Below, piece after piece: positions 31,120-40,485 of a DNA stretch of 64,000 nucleotides (its first letter is position 1; each line of letters starts with the position of its first letter). The stretch is from Diplonema japonicum. Lineage: Eukaryota; Euglenozoa; Diplonemea; Diplonemida; Diplonemidae. The stretch lies in contig OZ025648.1 of assembly GCA_964019335.1 (NCBI GenBank), positions 310,001-374,000 on the forward strand, read 5' to 3'. Below the pieces are notes generated by a model. It searched no databases, was not told the origin of the DNA, and saw only the letters and a program-made list of their open reading frames with translations. Both the position numbers and the translations under genes were made by a program.

Positions 31120-31258
31120 GCTTTTTTTTTCTCTTTTTTTTTCTTTGATCCTTGGGAGCAAGGGAGGAGTCACTTTTTCTTTTTTTTTTTCTTCTTCCTC
31201 GCAGGGAAAAAGGTGGGTATTTTTTTTTTTTTTTTTGGTTCTTCCCCATTTTTTTTCT

Positions 31259-31294
<36 letters not shown>

Positions 31295-31483
31295 CGCGCG
31301 ATAAGCCCAACATTGCTACCACTACCTCTTTTAGCACTAACATTCCATTGCCGTTCTTGTTCAAAAAAAAAAAAAAAAAAGAGACATTTAAGGGTACCTG
31401 CGGTATGTGACAGGACGCCTGAAGAGTCTCAATCTATCTTTTGATCGAACCTTTCTGTTGTAGTATGGCCTTCAACCCCTCGT
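31120..31483. other. Spacer carrying one 41-nt dispersed repeat
   Basis: T-runs upstream of the LRR gene, then an A-run and the repeat at 31381-31421. No other feature. Confidence 0.5.
31381..31421. repeat. 41-nt twin mini-hairpin repeat, copy 1
   Basis: Directly after an A-run. Core TACC-TGC-GGTA, spacer TGTGA, then CAGG-ACG-CCTG. Other copies lie at 62026-62066 and 62678-62718, all in the same orientation. Confidence 0.75.
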
Positions 31484-31876
31484 TCACCCTCCTCGGTACC
31501 TTAGGATGAAACCCTCAACCGAGTTGGTAAGGACACAATAGTTGTACAGTTGTTTCTCAAGGATGTGGCGGGTCGCCGGGGAGGCGAATACCGGTCTAGA
31601 GGAGTAGCCCCTTATGGAGCCGTTGTAGTAACCCAACGTGCGTAGGGAGTGGACAGAGTCTACCGAAGCAGCTGGAATGAGGGGCGCTATGCGCTTATTG
31701 GTGTGGATGCGTTCTAGTGCCGCTATCACCCGGCCTATGACACGCGCGCTCTCCTGGATGTCCTCACCCTCTCCACAAGGCGAGAGTCCCTCTGTGGCAA
31801 TGAAGTCTACAAAAAAAAAAAAAGAACTGCGTTTTGCCAGGTAAGAAAAAGAAGTAAAATAGAGGGGCAACGGCAT
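31484..31876 (-). CDS. Small ORF or last exon next to the oxygenase gene
   Basis: A 130-codon frame starting 10 bp after the oxygenase stop. The well-formed part begins after a T13-GTAG acceptor-like site at about 31807 and reads DFIATEGLSPCGEGEDIQES, then helical sequence (ARVIGRVIAALERIH) to the stop. The N-terminal part includes a Phe run from the T-tract and looks non-coding. It may be a 3' exon spliced onto the oxygenase (a GTAGTG donor at its stop codon would join in frame to a CAG acceptor at 31824) or a separate small gene. No family recognised. Confidence 0.45.
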   Translation of the reverse strand: MPLPLYFTSFSYLAKRSSFFFFVDFIATEGLSPCGEGEDIQESARVIGRVIAALERIHTNKRIAPLIPAASVDSVHSLRTLGYYNGSIRGYSSRPVFASPATRHILEKQLYNYCVLTNSVEGFILRYRGG

Positions 31877-31885
31877 TCCCCCCCA

Positions 31886-33166
31886 CTACCGGAAGTCAAC
31901 CTGATCGGCCTTGAACTCAGGGTACTCATACCCGCGGGGTGGGCACCACCCTGCTCCTTTTAGATTTTTGTTTTTCTCGGTGAATTTTTTGAAGGAGCCG
32001 TAGTCCCTATCGTGGGTGAACGATACGCAAACAGGGTCCGGAGGGGTGGTTTCGGGCACATAATCAGGCGAAAAATGCAGAAGCGAGCGACGGTACTCAG
32101 AGTTGCGCATCCATATAATAAGGTTCTGTCGCTCACCTGAAGTGATGTTATCAGCACCATGCCGCAGGTTGCCCCTGTGCATGAGACAGTGGCCTTTACG
32201 GTGGCGTACCTGTTTGGGAGATTTTCGGTGGTCGGCCTCGTCAATAAAACCGCAGAAATGAAGCCCGGCACCCTCGAAGTCCTTCCCTAAGCAAATGTTC
32301 ACCGTTACATCGCTGTCGTCGGTGTGCATGTCAAGGCCGAGGTCCTCATCAGTTCGGTATCGCACTGTGAAACTATGGTTCGTGTTGCAGTCGCTCCCTG
32401 GACCGGGGAACAACGCCGACGAGATCTCGTGGAAGTAATTCTTAAAGAGCGTTCTCACCATATCCCCCATGCCTATGTCGCTCAGTACAACACCATAATT
32501 GTTCATAGAGTTCGGTCTTGTGCACGGCAACCCCGTTGAGTTGAACCCATCAACCTCGTTTAAAATCAAATCGCACGCTTTTTCCGACAACACCGGGAAG
32601 GTCCACACTTTTCCCGGAACAGCCTCGTTGAACAGTGTGGAGAAGTCACTTTGTTGAACCGCTTTCAGAAAAACCGGGGAAAACCATTCAGCGTTCCAAG
32701 ACGCTGCGAATAGTTCCGGGTGCCTGCGGTGGGGAGCGTAGGCCTCGATTCCCTGTATGTGTTTGTCGTTATGTTCAGATTTCCAATCTGAGTTCAACAA
32801 CGATGTTATATACGTTGCTGCTGTCACGAAGTCGGTCGGATACGGTTTGTGAAGATACCTGACTTCCGCGGTTTCTGGTTCCACAGACGTGTGGTGTATC
32901 GCAGACAGAAAGTGTACCCCTACGGTGTTTTCTTGTATTTTGTCAAATCGGAATTCTACGGTGTGGTCGCCGGCGTAGCAGCTGCCGGGTTCGCCTCTTA
33001 GTACGCATTCTATTGTGAAGACCCTTCCCCCTGAAGGGTTTTGTTTGAACTTCCCGTCCAAATGGTCGCAAAAATAGTTCCTCTGTGTTGGTTTAGAAAC
33101 CGACACCACATTCTTCATACTCTCAACAATGGGGATGGCATCGACAACCTTTTTAAGCATCGACAT
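31886..33166 (-). CDS. 2-oxoglutarate/Fe(II) dioxygenase, OGFOD2-like
   Basis: 426 residues. The C-terminal half holds the double-stranded beta-helix oxygenase signature: iron ligands H281-x-D283 in LDMHTDDSDVTVNICLG and H336 in NLRHGADNITSGERQN, with R346 placed to bind 2-oxoglutarate. The sequence SDVTVNICLGKDFEGAGLHF is typical of prolyl/lysyl-hydroxylase-like enzymes. The N-terminal ~190 residues are not clearly assignable. No signal peptide, so a cytosolic or nuclear enzyme; the substrate is unknown. A single exon up to the stop at 31886, but an extra 3' exon (31484-31823) cannot be excluded. Confidence 0.85.
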   Translation of the reverse strand: MSMLKKVVDAIPIVESMKNVVSVSKPTQRNYFCDHLDGKFKQNPSGGRVFTIECVLRGEPGSCYAGDHTVEFRFDKIQENTVGVHFLSAIHHTSVEPETAEVRYLHKPYPTDFVTAATYITSLLNSDWKSEHNDKHIQGIEAYAPHRRHPELFAASWNAEWFSPVFLKAVQQSDFSTLFNEAVPGKVWTFPVLSEKACDLILNEVDGFNSTGLPCTRPNSMNNYGVVLSDIGMGDMVRTLFKNYFHEISSALFPGPGSDCNTNHSFTVRYRTDEDLGLDMHTDDSDVTVNICLGKDFEGAGLHFCGFIDEADHRKSPKQVRHRKGHCLMHRGNLRHGADNITSGERQNLIIWMRNSEYRRSLLHFSPDYVPETTPPDPVCVSFTHDRDYGSFKKFTEKNKNLKGAGWCPPRGYEYPEFKADQVDFR

Positions 33167-33309
33167 TTCTTTTTTTTTTTTTGGGAGACCGTCAAAAAAA
33201 AAAAATTCAAAAAAAGTAAATTAGACGGAAAATAAATACTAGTATTAAGAAGGATGACACGTGTAAAGGAGGGGGGGGGAAGGGGAGGAACTTTTTTCTT
33301 TCGTCCCCC

Positions 33310-33495
33310 TCAAACCGGGAAAAACCCGGGGCCGTGGAAGTGTAACGTCGAAACAGGGTTGCCCACCTCGCCAACCTCACTTTTTGCATCTGCGGATCCG
33401 TTCTTTGAAAGACATTTTTCGGTGCACGCGAAGGGAGGCTTGCCCCCTTTACTCGCCAGGGCGTCACAGGCCATCATACATTTTTCAAGACCCAT
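33310..33495 (-). CDS. Small protein with twin CX3C motif
   Basis: A 61-residue frame: MGLEKCMMACDALASKGGKP then PFACTEKCLSKNGS and a non-conserved tail. Two CX3C motifs separated by 13 residues recall small TIM chaperones and other disulfide relay substrates of the mitochondrial intermembrane space (family spacing about 11-18), but the tail is atypical and the residues around the Cys are not diagnostic. An upstream in-frame stretch (CRKIDIKEHFKGG) could belong to an earlier exon. It lies between the oxygenase and the 3' end of the FAN-like gene. Confidence 0.4.
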   Translation of the reverse strand: MGLEKCMMACDALASKGGKPPFACTEKCLSKNGSADAKSEVGEVGNPVSTLHFHGPGFFPV

Positions 33496-33682
33496 ATTTT
33501 GGTTTCTCTTTTTTTTTTTTCCCGCCCCTCCTTTGAAATGTTCTTTGATGTCAATTTTTCGGCAGGTGGGGGGGGGGGGGGGGAGAAAGAAAAAAACTTT
33601 TTTTTGTCGGACGGATCGTGCACGCAACTTGGCGGAAACATTCTCTTTTTTTCTTCTTCTTCTTTTTTCTTTCTTCTTCTGT

Positions 33683-35571
33683 TCACCACAGCCCACTGCT
33701 GTTGGTGAGAACCTGAACTTTAGTATGTGTTTCGTCATAAGTGGACAAAAGAAACTTTGCAACCGAAGACGACGGTACAGGGGGTAAAGGCGCGGCAGCA
33801 TGGATGGGGTTAGAAGAGGTCTGAGTGGCGCCTCGCAAAGCGCCCGTTTTGGGATTCAGAGCAGTGAGGCTGGTGCTTGACGAGTACCACAGGCTGGAAT
33901 CAGAGGAGAAGAGCGATGACGTGACAGGAGCTGCAGGGGTTTCCCACAACACCTCCCCCACCATCCGAGTATCGCAGACTTGAACACCATCATTCCGTGC
34001 CACGCAAATCTCCTTCCCATCTGTGTTCGATACAAAAACAGCTTCTTGACCACCGTCTACAGGGATTGAAACTACTGAAGAAGGATCGCGAATGTCATAC
34101 ATCACCACAGCATCCTCCCCACATGAAACCGCATTCCAATCTTGTTCTGTGCACCATGAAACAGTTTTGACGGAACAGGTGTGCTCGGAGAAGGTGATGT
34201 TTCGTGTTAAATCGCCTGTTCCCCGCACGTCCCAAACACCTACAGAACCGTCGTCAGCGGCGGTGAGAAGCAACCGGGTTTTCGACACTGATATGTTTGT
34301 TAATGGTGCGCCATCAGCGGCTTTCACACGGTCGTGCAGCCTCCCACTTGCAACGTCGTATACGTACACATAACCATCTTCAGATGAACTGAAAATCTGG
34401 TTTTCAAAAGTGGTAACCCCTGTCAAGGTGTGCACTCCCATCTGAAGCGTTCTCAGGCGTGTCCCGTGGATGAGGTCGAGGATGGGAAGCTGGCCTTGCT
34501 TTCCTGAAACAAGAACAGCATCGAGGAATGAACTGTCGAAGCCATCCTCCGATCCCCCCGTTTCAGAATAAGCTGCGTGCATCAATCGTTCCAACCAATC
34601 GGGTACCTCCCCAAGACGGAACCCGCACATCGACGTTGCACCCCGTTTCATTGCCGGGATGAACTGAACAGTTTGAAAAACGTGTTGTTGTTCCCGTTCG
34701 TCGGTGTCCATCATCATCAACCGTTCCGGGGACACGAGTGCCTCCAATGCATCTACCTCAACCTTGCCCTCCACATCCATTACTGGTTGCAGCGTGTCCG
34801 TAATTTCCCATTCTTTCGTGTTGCGTACCACGCGAGGTGGGTGCGGCATTGTGAATATCTGTGCTGGGCATTGCCCGAACTCCGTGATCTGTGTTTGTTT
34901 CGATACATCGCTTCTGTCGTACTCAGCAGTCTCGTAGGTCAACGGGTGGAAGAGATTGTGCGCTGCGTTCGCATGCTCGCCTCTTGCTTCGTACCCGAAG
35001 ATTAGATCGATCCATTTGTGGATATTTGCGGAAACATGCGGGCCTTCTAAAGCCGCTCTTGAAATTCTGATGAACTCTTGAGGGGAGCAGGCCCATGGTG
35101 GGAGGGCTACGTTGTTGGGAACTCTTGTGCCGTCGTCCAGTACCCCGTAGTCCACGCCTCCGCCTTCTAGGAACCGGGCAGTCCCGTTGTAGAACTGCGG
35201 GATGAGCTCCTTGACATCGTTGGTCAGGGTGGCCACGTTGGCCCAGCATTTCCCCACATCAGTGAACAATCGGGAGCCCTTGTCGAACTTACCGTTGTGG
35301 ACCAACAACATCCACTCGGGGTGCTCCCTCACTAAGTAGTACATTACGTAAGACGGGCAAGAATAGTGCGTCCCGTAGAGATACCCTTCTTCCGACTGCT
35401 GCATGCGGGTGATGAAGCTTTCAAGCCGATCCTTGTTCAAAGCTCCTATAGGTTTCGAGAGGTCCCTGTAGATCCCCGGGTTTTCGAGATCCAACACTTT
35501 CGAAGTGTAGTCTTTAATCACCCACGGCATCACTGGGTACTGTGGGTATTATTACTATTTCCCTCCCCTTC

Positions 35572-35603
<32 letters not shown>

Positions 35604-36510
35604 CATACCTGAGAGAGATCGTTCAAGGACCTACCAGCAGCCCAGTTCAAGTTCATGAGATAGTCGTAAGTGGACAGGTGCCCATGCTGCCAAGCATAGG
35701 TCATGTTTGACAATGTGTTTGTCTGTTTTTTTTCTTTTTTCTTCTTTTTTTTTTCCACAATACCTTTAAAATCGGTATATCTTCATGTCGGCACGCTGCC
35801 CTCCAGAACTCGTTGCACTCTGCCTCAGACCCGAAGATCACCAGATGCGGGTGGCCGCCAGCGTCGTAGATCTCCACGGCAACAGACTCCGAGAGAACCT
35901 TCCTCCTCGCACAGCTTGAGACGTCCGCCAAAGCAATCTTCATCAAAGGGTTCCCATCTACACATTCAGAGAGTTGTATGTAAAGACACTTAGAGGTCAA
36001 GACGAGCCTGCCCTTGGTACGCCGAAGAGGTAATTGTTTGAATATTTCAAGCTCTAGACAGATGTCCTCTGCCAAACTAATCCCGGAGTAGTCGAACACA
36101 GGTAAAGCGCGAGGCAGGTCCTCCATTTGGCTGTGTGCTCCTACCAGATTCTCCAGCAGTGTTGCAAACTGATCGATGCCTTCCCACTGTAAGGATACTG
36201 TGTATGTTCCATCGAGTTCTTTCTTCTCGTGCATGCCGACTAAACCGTCTCGCAGCATCATGGTGGAGGTGGTGCAGGATAGAACGATCGACTCCCCCTC
36301 CCTCCCTATCCCTTTGATCCCCTTGAACGGCAGCCTTACTATTGGTTCAGAAATGTCGTTTGGCTCTATGAACACTGATCTAGTGCACAGCCTCAGCGTG
36401 CCTTTGTAATCCCACTCTGGTCCTCGCAGACTTCCTAAGACGTCAGTCACGTACTGCTCTCCATCTTCCAAGCAGTACAAGCTGAACCTGCTGATGTTTG
36501 TGGTCAGCAT
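33683..36510 (-). CDS. NSMAF: BEACH-WD40 protein, FAN/NSMAF type
   Basis: Three exons (36510-35764, 35722-35609, 35539-33683; introns 41 and 69 nt) give 905 residues, close to human FAN (about 917). The order is an N-terminal GRAM/PH-like region (residues ~1-250), then BEACH (residues ~252-560) with STYDYLMNLNWAAGRSLNDL and YPVMPWVIKDYTS, NLFHPLTYE and the expected FGQCPAQIF. A C-terminal WD40 propeller (~620-900) has GVWDVRG, HTCSVKTVSWC and VVMYDIRDPSS. BEACH proteins act in membrane traffic and lysosome-related organelles; FAN itself couples receptors to neutral sphingomyelinase in animals. The signalling role here is not implied, only the domain architecture. Confidence 0.92.
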
Positions 36511-37916
36511 TTTCTTTTTTTCCCCCCTGCCCTTTATTATTATTATTATTTTTTTTTTTGGGTGTAGTGGTCAGTAAGGAAGATCATAAGAAGGAAAGGG
36601 TATGAATAGAAGAAAAAAAGAAATATATATAGGTGTATTGAGGATCAACAAAGGAAGAAAGAAAAAAGAGAAAAAGAAAAAAATAAAGAGGTAAAATTGA
36701 AAAAAAAAGAAGAAGAAAAACCAAGAAAGGGAACAAGCAGTGTGTGTTGTGTTGTGAGTTTTTTTTTTTTTTTTCTCGGCAGATAATAGTAAAAAAAAAA
36801 AAAAAAATAGTCAAAGGGAGGACGGAAAAGAAAGAAAAAAAAATATTGTAAAAAGCGAAGATAAAAAAAGTCGGGGAATTAGTTGAACTCCGGGGCACCA
36901 AAAAAAAAAAAAAAAAAAAAAAAAGGAAAAAAAAAAAAATCTCGGACATTTGTCAGTCCCGGCACTTTTTCTTCCTTTTTACGGTAATATAGGAAAAGAA
37001 AAAAAATCTTTTTCGTTCACTCTTATTTTTTTTTTAATTCTTTGCTTCCCCCCCACACCCTGAGAAAAAAAAAAAAATCCCGCGGGGCAACTTTTGCTAT
37101 GTACAAATCCACACTAACAAAGAGAAGCCAAGCCCAAGGCTGTCAGGGGGGTTTTCTTTTGTATGAAAAACAAAGAAGTATAAAGGGGGGGAGGGGTAAG
37201 AAGGGAATAAAAAGACAATAATATTATAAACCAACTCACAGAAGAAGGAGAAAAAAAAAATAGTTGGCTTACACAGGAACTGCAAAAACAGAAAGAGAAA
37301 CCTAAAAAAAAAAGGAAACCATCGTTCATCATAAGCAAAAACTTTCTTCCCATCAAGCCGGCTGGGTCTTCAACAAGGAAAAAGCGTGCACATATGTGAT
37401 TGCTTGGGTCATTTTCTTTTAGTTTTGCTACTCCATCATTATTTTTTTTTTATGTGGTGTAAAATCTTTTTTTGCTTATTACAAACGGCGGTTCCCCCCT
37501 TAAAAAAAAAAGATTCTTTATGACTATATGTCTTTGTTGTTCGCACAAGTTGCACATAGTTATAAAACCATTTTTTTTTTTTCTTGAAAAGATAAATATT
37601 TGTAACAAAAAAAAAAGAGAAAAAAAATGCCACACCAACCCCCCGCTTGAGCTCACACTCACCTCTACCTCAAACTTGAAAAAGCACTTTTTTTTTTTGA
37701 GATATAAAAAGAGGCTAGGCAGATATCCCGGGGGTTGCATGCATGGAACTGAAATATTTTTTTTTTGAGAGAATAATGAAAAGTTATGTGACGGGCTAAC
37801 AAAAAAATTGTATGTAATGAGTTTCAATTAGGGTTGTTAAAAAACCGACCCCTCTTTTTTTTTTTTTTTTTCTCTCGACAGCACTCAAGGCTAGAACAAC
37901 ACAGGGCTAGAAAGGG

Positions 37917-37947
<31 letters not shown>

Positions 37948-37951
37948 CCCA
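36511..37951. other. Low-complexity spacer with one dispersed element
   Basis: A/T-rich throughout, with the ~60-bp element at 37511-37570 and plus-strand acceptor-like sites at 36775 and 37873. No gene seen. Confidence 0.5.
37511..37570. repeat. ~60-bp dispersed element, copy 1
   Basis: Matches 43877-43936 at about 80% by eye, starting TTCTTTATGACTATATGTC and ending ATAGTTATAAAACCATTT. The ends ACTATATGT and ACATAGT are partly complementary. Confidence 0.5.
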
Positions 37952-38608
37952 TTACAACTCGGCGAGGACTCTGTCTAGATTCCCATTGTGCCGCTTCAGC
38001 AGCTCCAACGTCAGCTCACTGGTTGGATGCCCCAAGTCGGACAAAATCTCTAGGTGAGAGGTGAAGTCATCTTCTGCCGAAGCAACATCAGGAACAACCT
38101 GCAAAGTGGACGAAAAGGTCATGGGGTCTACAAGAAAAAAAGAATCTGTAGAGTCCCGATCCTGCGAGGAAAGGAAGGAGAGGTTATCAGGGATATTTTC
38201 GTTGAAAACATCCCTGTTCGTGCAGAGAGGTGCGTTTTCACTGCATTCAGAGATAGAGGCTGCAGGGGATGGCTCAGGTGTTGGGTTAGACGAATCTACC
38301 TGAGCACTGTCCTCTACACGATCTCCCAGAACCGCCTGTAGCCGGAGGCACTTAGAACCCGACCAGAGTCTCAAGCACTCGTCCCATTCTTCTTCCGATT
38401 CAACAAGGACTTCATCGCCCTCATTATCGGTGTAGGTAACTTGCATTACCGCATCACCCCACTTCTCAATGGCCTGTCTGACCCCTGTCAGTCTCGGGCC
38501 TGTCATTCTCATTCTTCGTCTAACGAACCCCCCGCGGCCATGCATTTCAACCTTCAAACACACTTCACTTGCCTCGACTCTAGGTGCGTAGATCAGCACA
38601 TCAGTCAT
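37952..38608 (-). CDS. PB1-UBA protein with candidate LIR motif (p62/NBR1-like adaptor)
   Basis: 218 residues from ATG 38608. The N-terminal ~93 residues look like a PB1 domain: a basic cluster (GGFVRRRMRM) and the acidic OPCA-like segment YTDNEGDEVLVESEEEWDE. A low-complexity linker contains RDSTDSFFLVDP, with an acidic residue and Ser/Thr before F-x-x-V, matching an Atg8-interacting (LIR) motif. The C-terminus LEILSDLGHPTSELTLELLK plus RHNGNLDRVLAEL is a UBA domain that would bind ubiquitin. PB1, LIR and UBA in this order are the core of p62/SQSTM1 and NBR1 selective-autophagy receptors. The ZZ finger and FW domain are missing, so this is a reduced form. Function inferred from architecture. 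Confidence 0.78.
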   Translation of the reverse strand: MTDVLIYAPRVEASEVCLKVEMHGRGGFVRRRMRMTGPRLTGVRQAIEKWGDAVMQVTYTDNEGDEVLVESEEEWDECLRLWSGSKCLRLQAVLGDRVEDSAQVDSSNPTPEPSPAASISECSENAPLCTNRDVFNENIPDNLSFLSSQDRDSTDSFFLVDPMTFSSTLQVVPDVASAEDDFTSHLEILSDLGHPTSELTLELLKRHNGNLDRVLAEL

Positions 38609-39166
38609 CTTCCAAAAAAAAGAAAATGAGATAAAACCTCCTTCCCCCCAACCCACCTACCTATTCCTTTTTTTTCTTTTTTTTTTCTTTTCTTAAATCG
38701 GTGCTGGAACTACTCAAGCGTGGGTGGACGGAAACAACAGGGAAAACCTTAATACGGACGTGGACAGGTGGCTACCTAGAACATGTGCAAAGGCATACTT
38801 CGCCACACACTAGGGGAAAGATGACGAACTGCGACTGCATGAATTAACAAAAGAATTCCCGAAGAAGTACAATGTGGTACATAAACCCTGGTGCATGTGA
38901 TAATGCTGGCTTGCTGGTGCTGGTGCAACGAAGAAAATCGCGGGAAGAATGTATTCACCTAAGTGCCGGCTTTCAATTGGTTAGGTGAAGACGATCGATG
39001 GATGTGCCCAAACGTCTAAAGGGCACACAGGAAGACAAGTGACGTGTGAAATCCTCGAGAAGCAATGCATGGTGCACCAAACCTGCGTCCATGCATCCCT
39101 CTGTACAGAAGGGAACATACGTGGCAAATCGGTGAATACAAAAAGACTACACTTTTTTTTTTTTTC
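38609..39166. other. Unique spacer, no gene seen
   Basis: 38700-39150 is unusually free of homopolymers but has stops in all frames and no recognised RNA. Possibly 3' UTR/5' flank or an old gene relic. Confidence 0.45.
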
Positions 39167-40176
39167 TTAATATCCATCAAGATCATCGGCCTCTCGTTGT
39201 CTCTGGGGGGGGGGGGGGGGGGATGGGTTATTTTTTTTTCGAAACAAAACAAAATAAAAAAAAAATACCTTTCGATCTTTAAAAATACTCGGTATCAAGT
39301 GGGCCAACGCAGGGATATGAACTTCGTCCCCGACCGCCCGAGAGACCTTCACCGCTCTGACATACAAATCTCCTATAACCTCAGGAGACGCTTGCTTTTT
39401 GGTGTACCACGATTGCAAAAGTCGGATATATTTAGGACGCTCCGCAAATCCGTTGAAGTTCATGTGTCTACAAAAAAAAAGTGTTTATCCCCCCTCCCTT
39501 CAATTTTAACATACTTTTCAACCAGTTGCGGTAACCGCATTTCCCAGACACCCCGTACCAAGGGGTAGGAAAATTCACGCAGCCCTACAAAGGCCCCGTA
39601 TAGGTACCAGACGGCTTTTCTCTCTGCGTCTGTTTCGCACTTGACTAACGTGTTTTTCCACGCCTCGTGCAGCCAGAAGAAGTGCTCTTTGTGATGTTTG
39701 GCGTATTTTTGCATTCTCTTGACGTCATTCTGAGTAAGGCCGTTTTTCACAGAGCGTAGCATGTGGGATTCTAACCGTTCCCCAACCTCCATTCCTCTGA
39801 AGGGGTCGGCACGGATGTCTATGTCTGGATACGTTAACAGTGAAACTTGTTCGTCTATTGGAGTTTTGTTGGGTCTTGCTGGTCGTAGGAGGTTTTCAAG
39901 CATCTTGCACTGTGTGGAGAGGGCGACCTTGGCGCGCATCACGCGGAGCTCCGCCTCTAGTTCGATCCCCTCGGCCATGGTTTCCAGCATCATTTCGTAG
40001 TCGCTCTTGGTGTTGACGCACCCCACGTGCAGCACGCACACAGTGGCGGCAAGAACCGCCCGCTCAGCCTCCCCACCCTCCGCCCTTTGGGCATCGTCGT
40101 CCACGCCCCCTTCTATAATCACATTCTGGAATAGTTTTTGCAAATCATACGCAATATCTGGTTTTGCGGGCTCCAT
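39167..40176 (-). CDS. CID (RNA polymerase II CTD-interacting) domain-like protein
   Basis: Three exons (40176-39515, 39467-39269, 39202-39167; introns 47 and 66 nt) give 298 residues. Residues ~165-285 look like an all-helical CID: VKRMQKYAKHHKEHFFWLHE, WKNTLVKCETDAERKAVWYL, then ERPKYIRLLQSWYTKKQASP. This follows the CID pattern of a helix with W, a YL-x(2) helix and the closing L-x-x-W. CID proteins (RPRD, Pcf11, Nrd1/Rtt103) bind the Pol II tail in transcription and 3' processing. The N-terminal ~160 residues contain an acidic and a helical part of unknown role. The C-terminal exon is tiny (RQREADDLDGY). Confidence 0.6.
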
Positions 40177-40382
40177 TTTTTTTTTTTTTTTTTGCCCTGT
40201 TTGTGTTTTTCGTAATGGGGATTTAAAAAAAAAAAAAAAAGAAAAAAAAAAAAAAAAAAAAACAATGCGTAAGCATTCCTTTATTGTTTATATTTTTTTT
40301 TTCTTCTTTTTTTCTTCTTCTTTTGTTGTTATACAGCTCTACTGGAAATTACTTCACAAGGTAAATTTCAGAGTGTCGTGAA

Positions 40383-40417
<35 letters not shown>

Positions 40418-40485
40418 ACTTAGCCGCCGCCAAAAAAATGACTTTACAGCCCTCTACTGCTTAGCAGCTCAATAGAAATAGTTAA
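40177..40485. other. Low-complexity spacer
   Basis: A- and T-runs of 20-34, with no gene. Confidence 0.6.

Noticed and set aside
35701-36510. A separate gene for the GRAM/PH-like protein next to the BEACH gene
   Set aside because: It splices in frame to a 114-nt exon carrying the start of the BEACH domain, giving the full FAN order.
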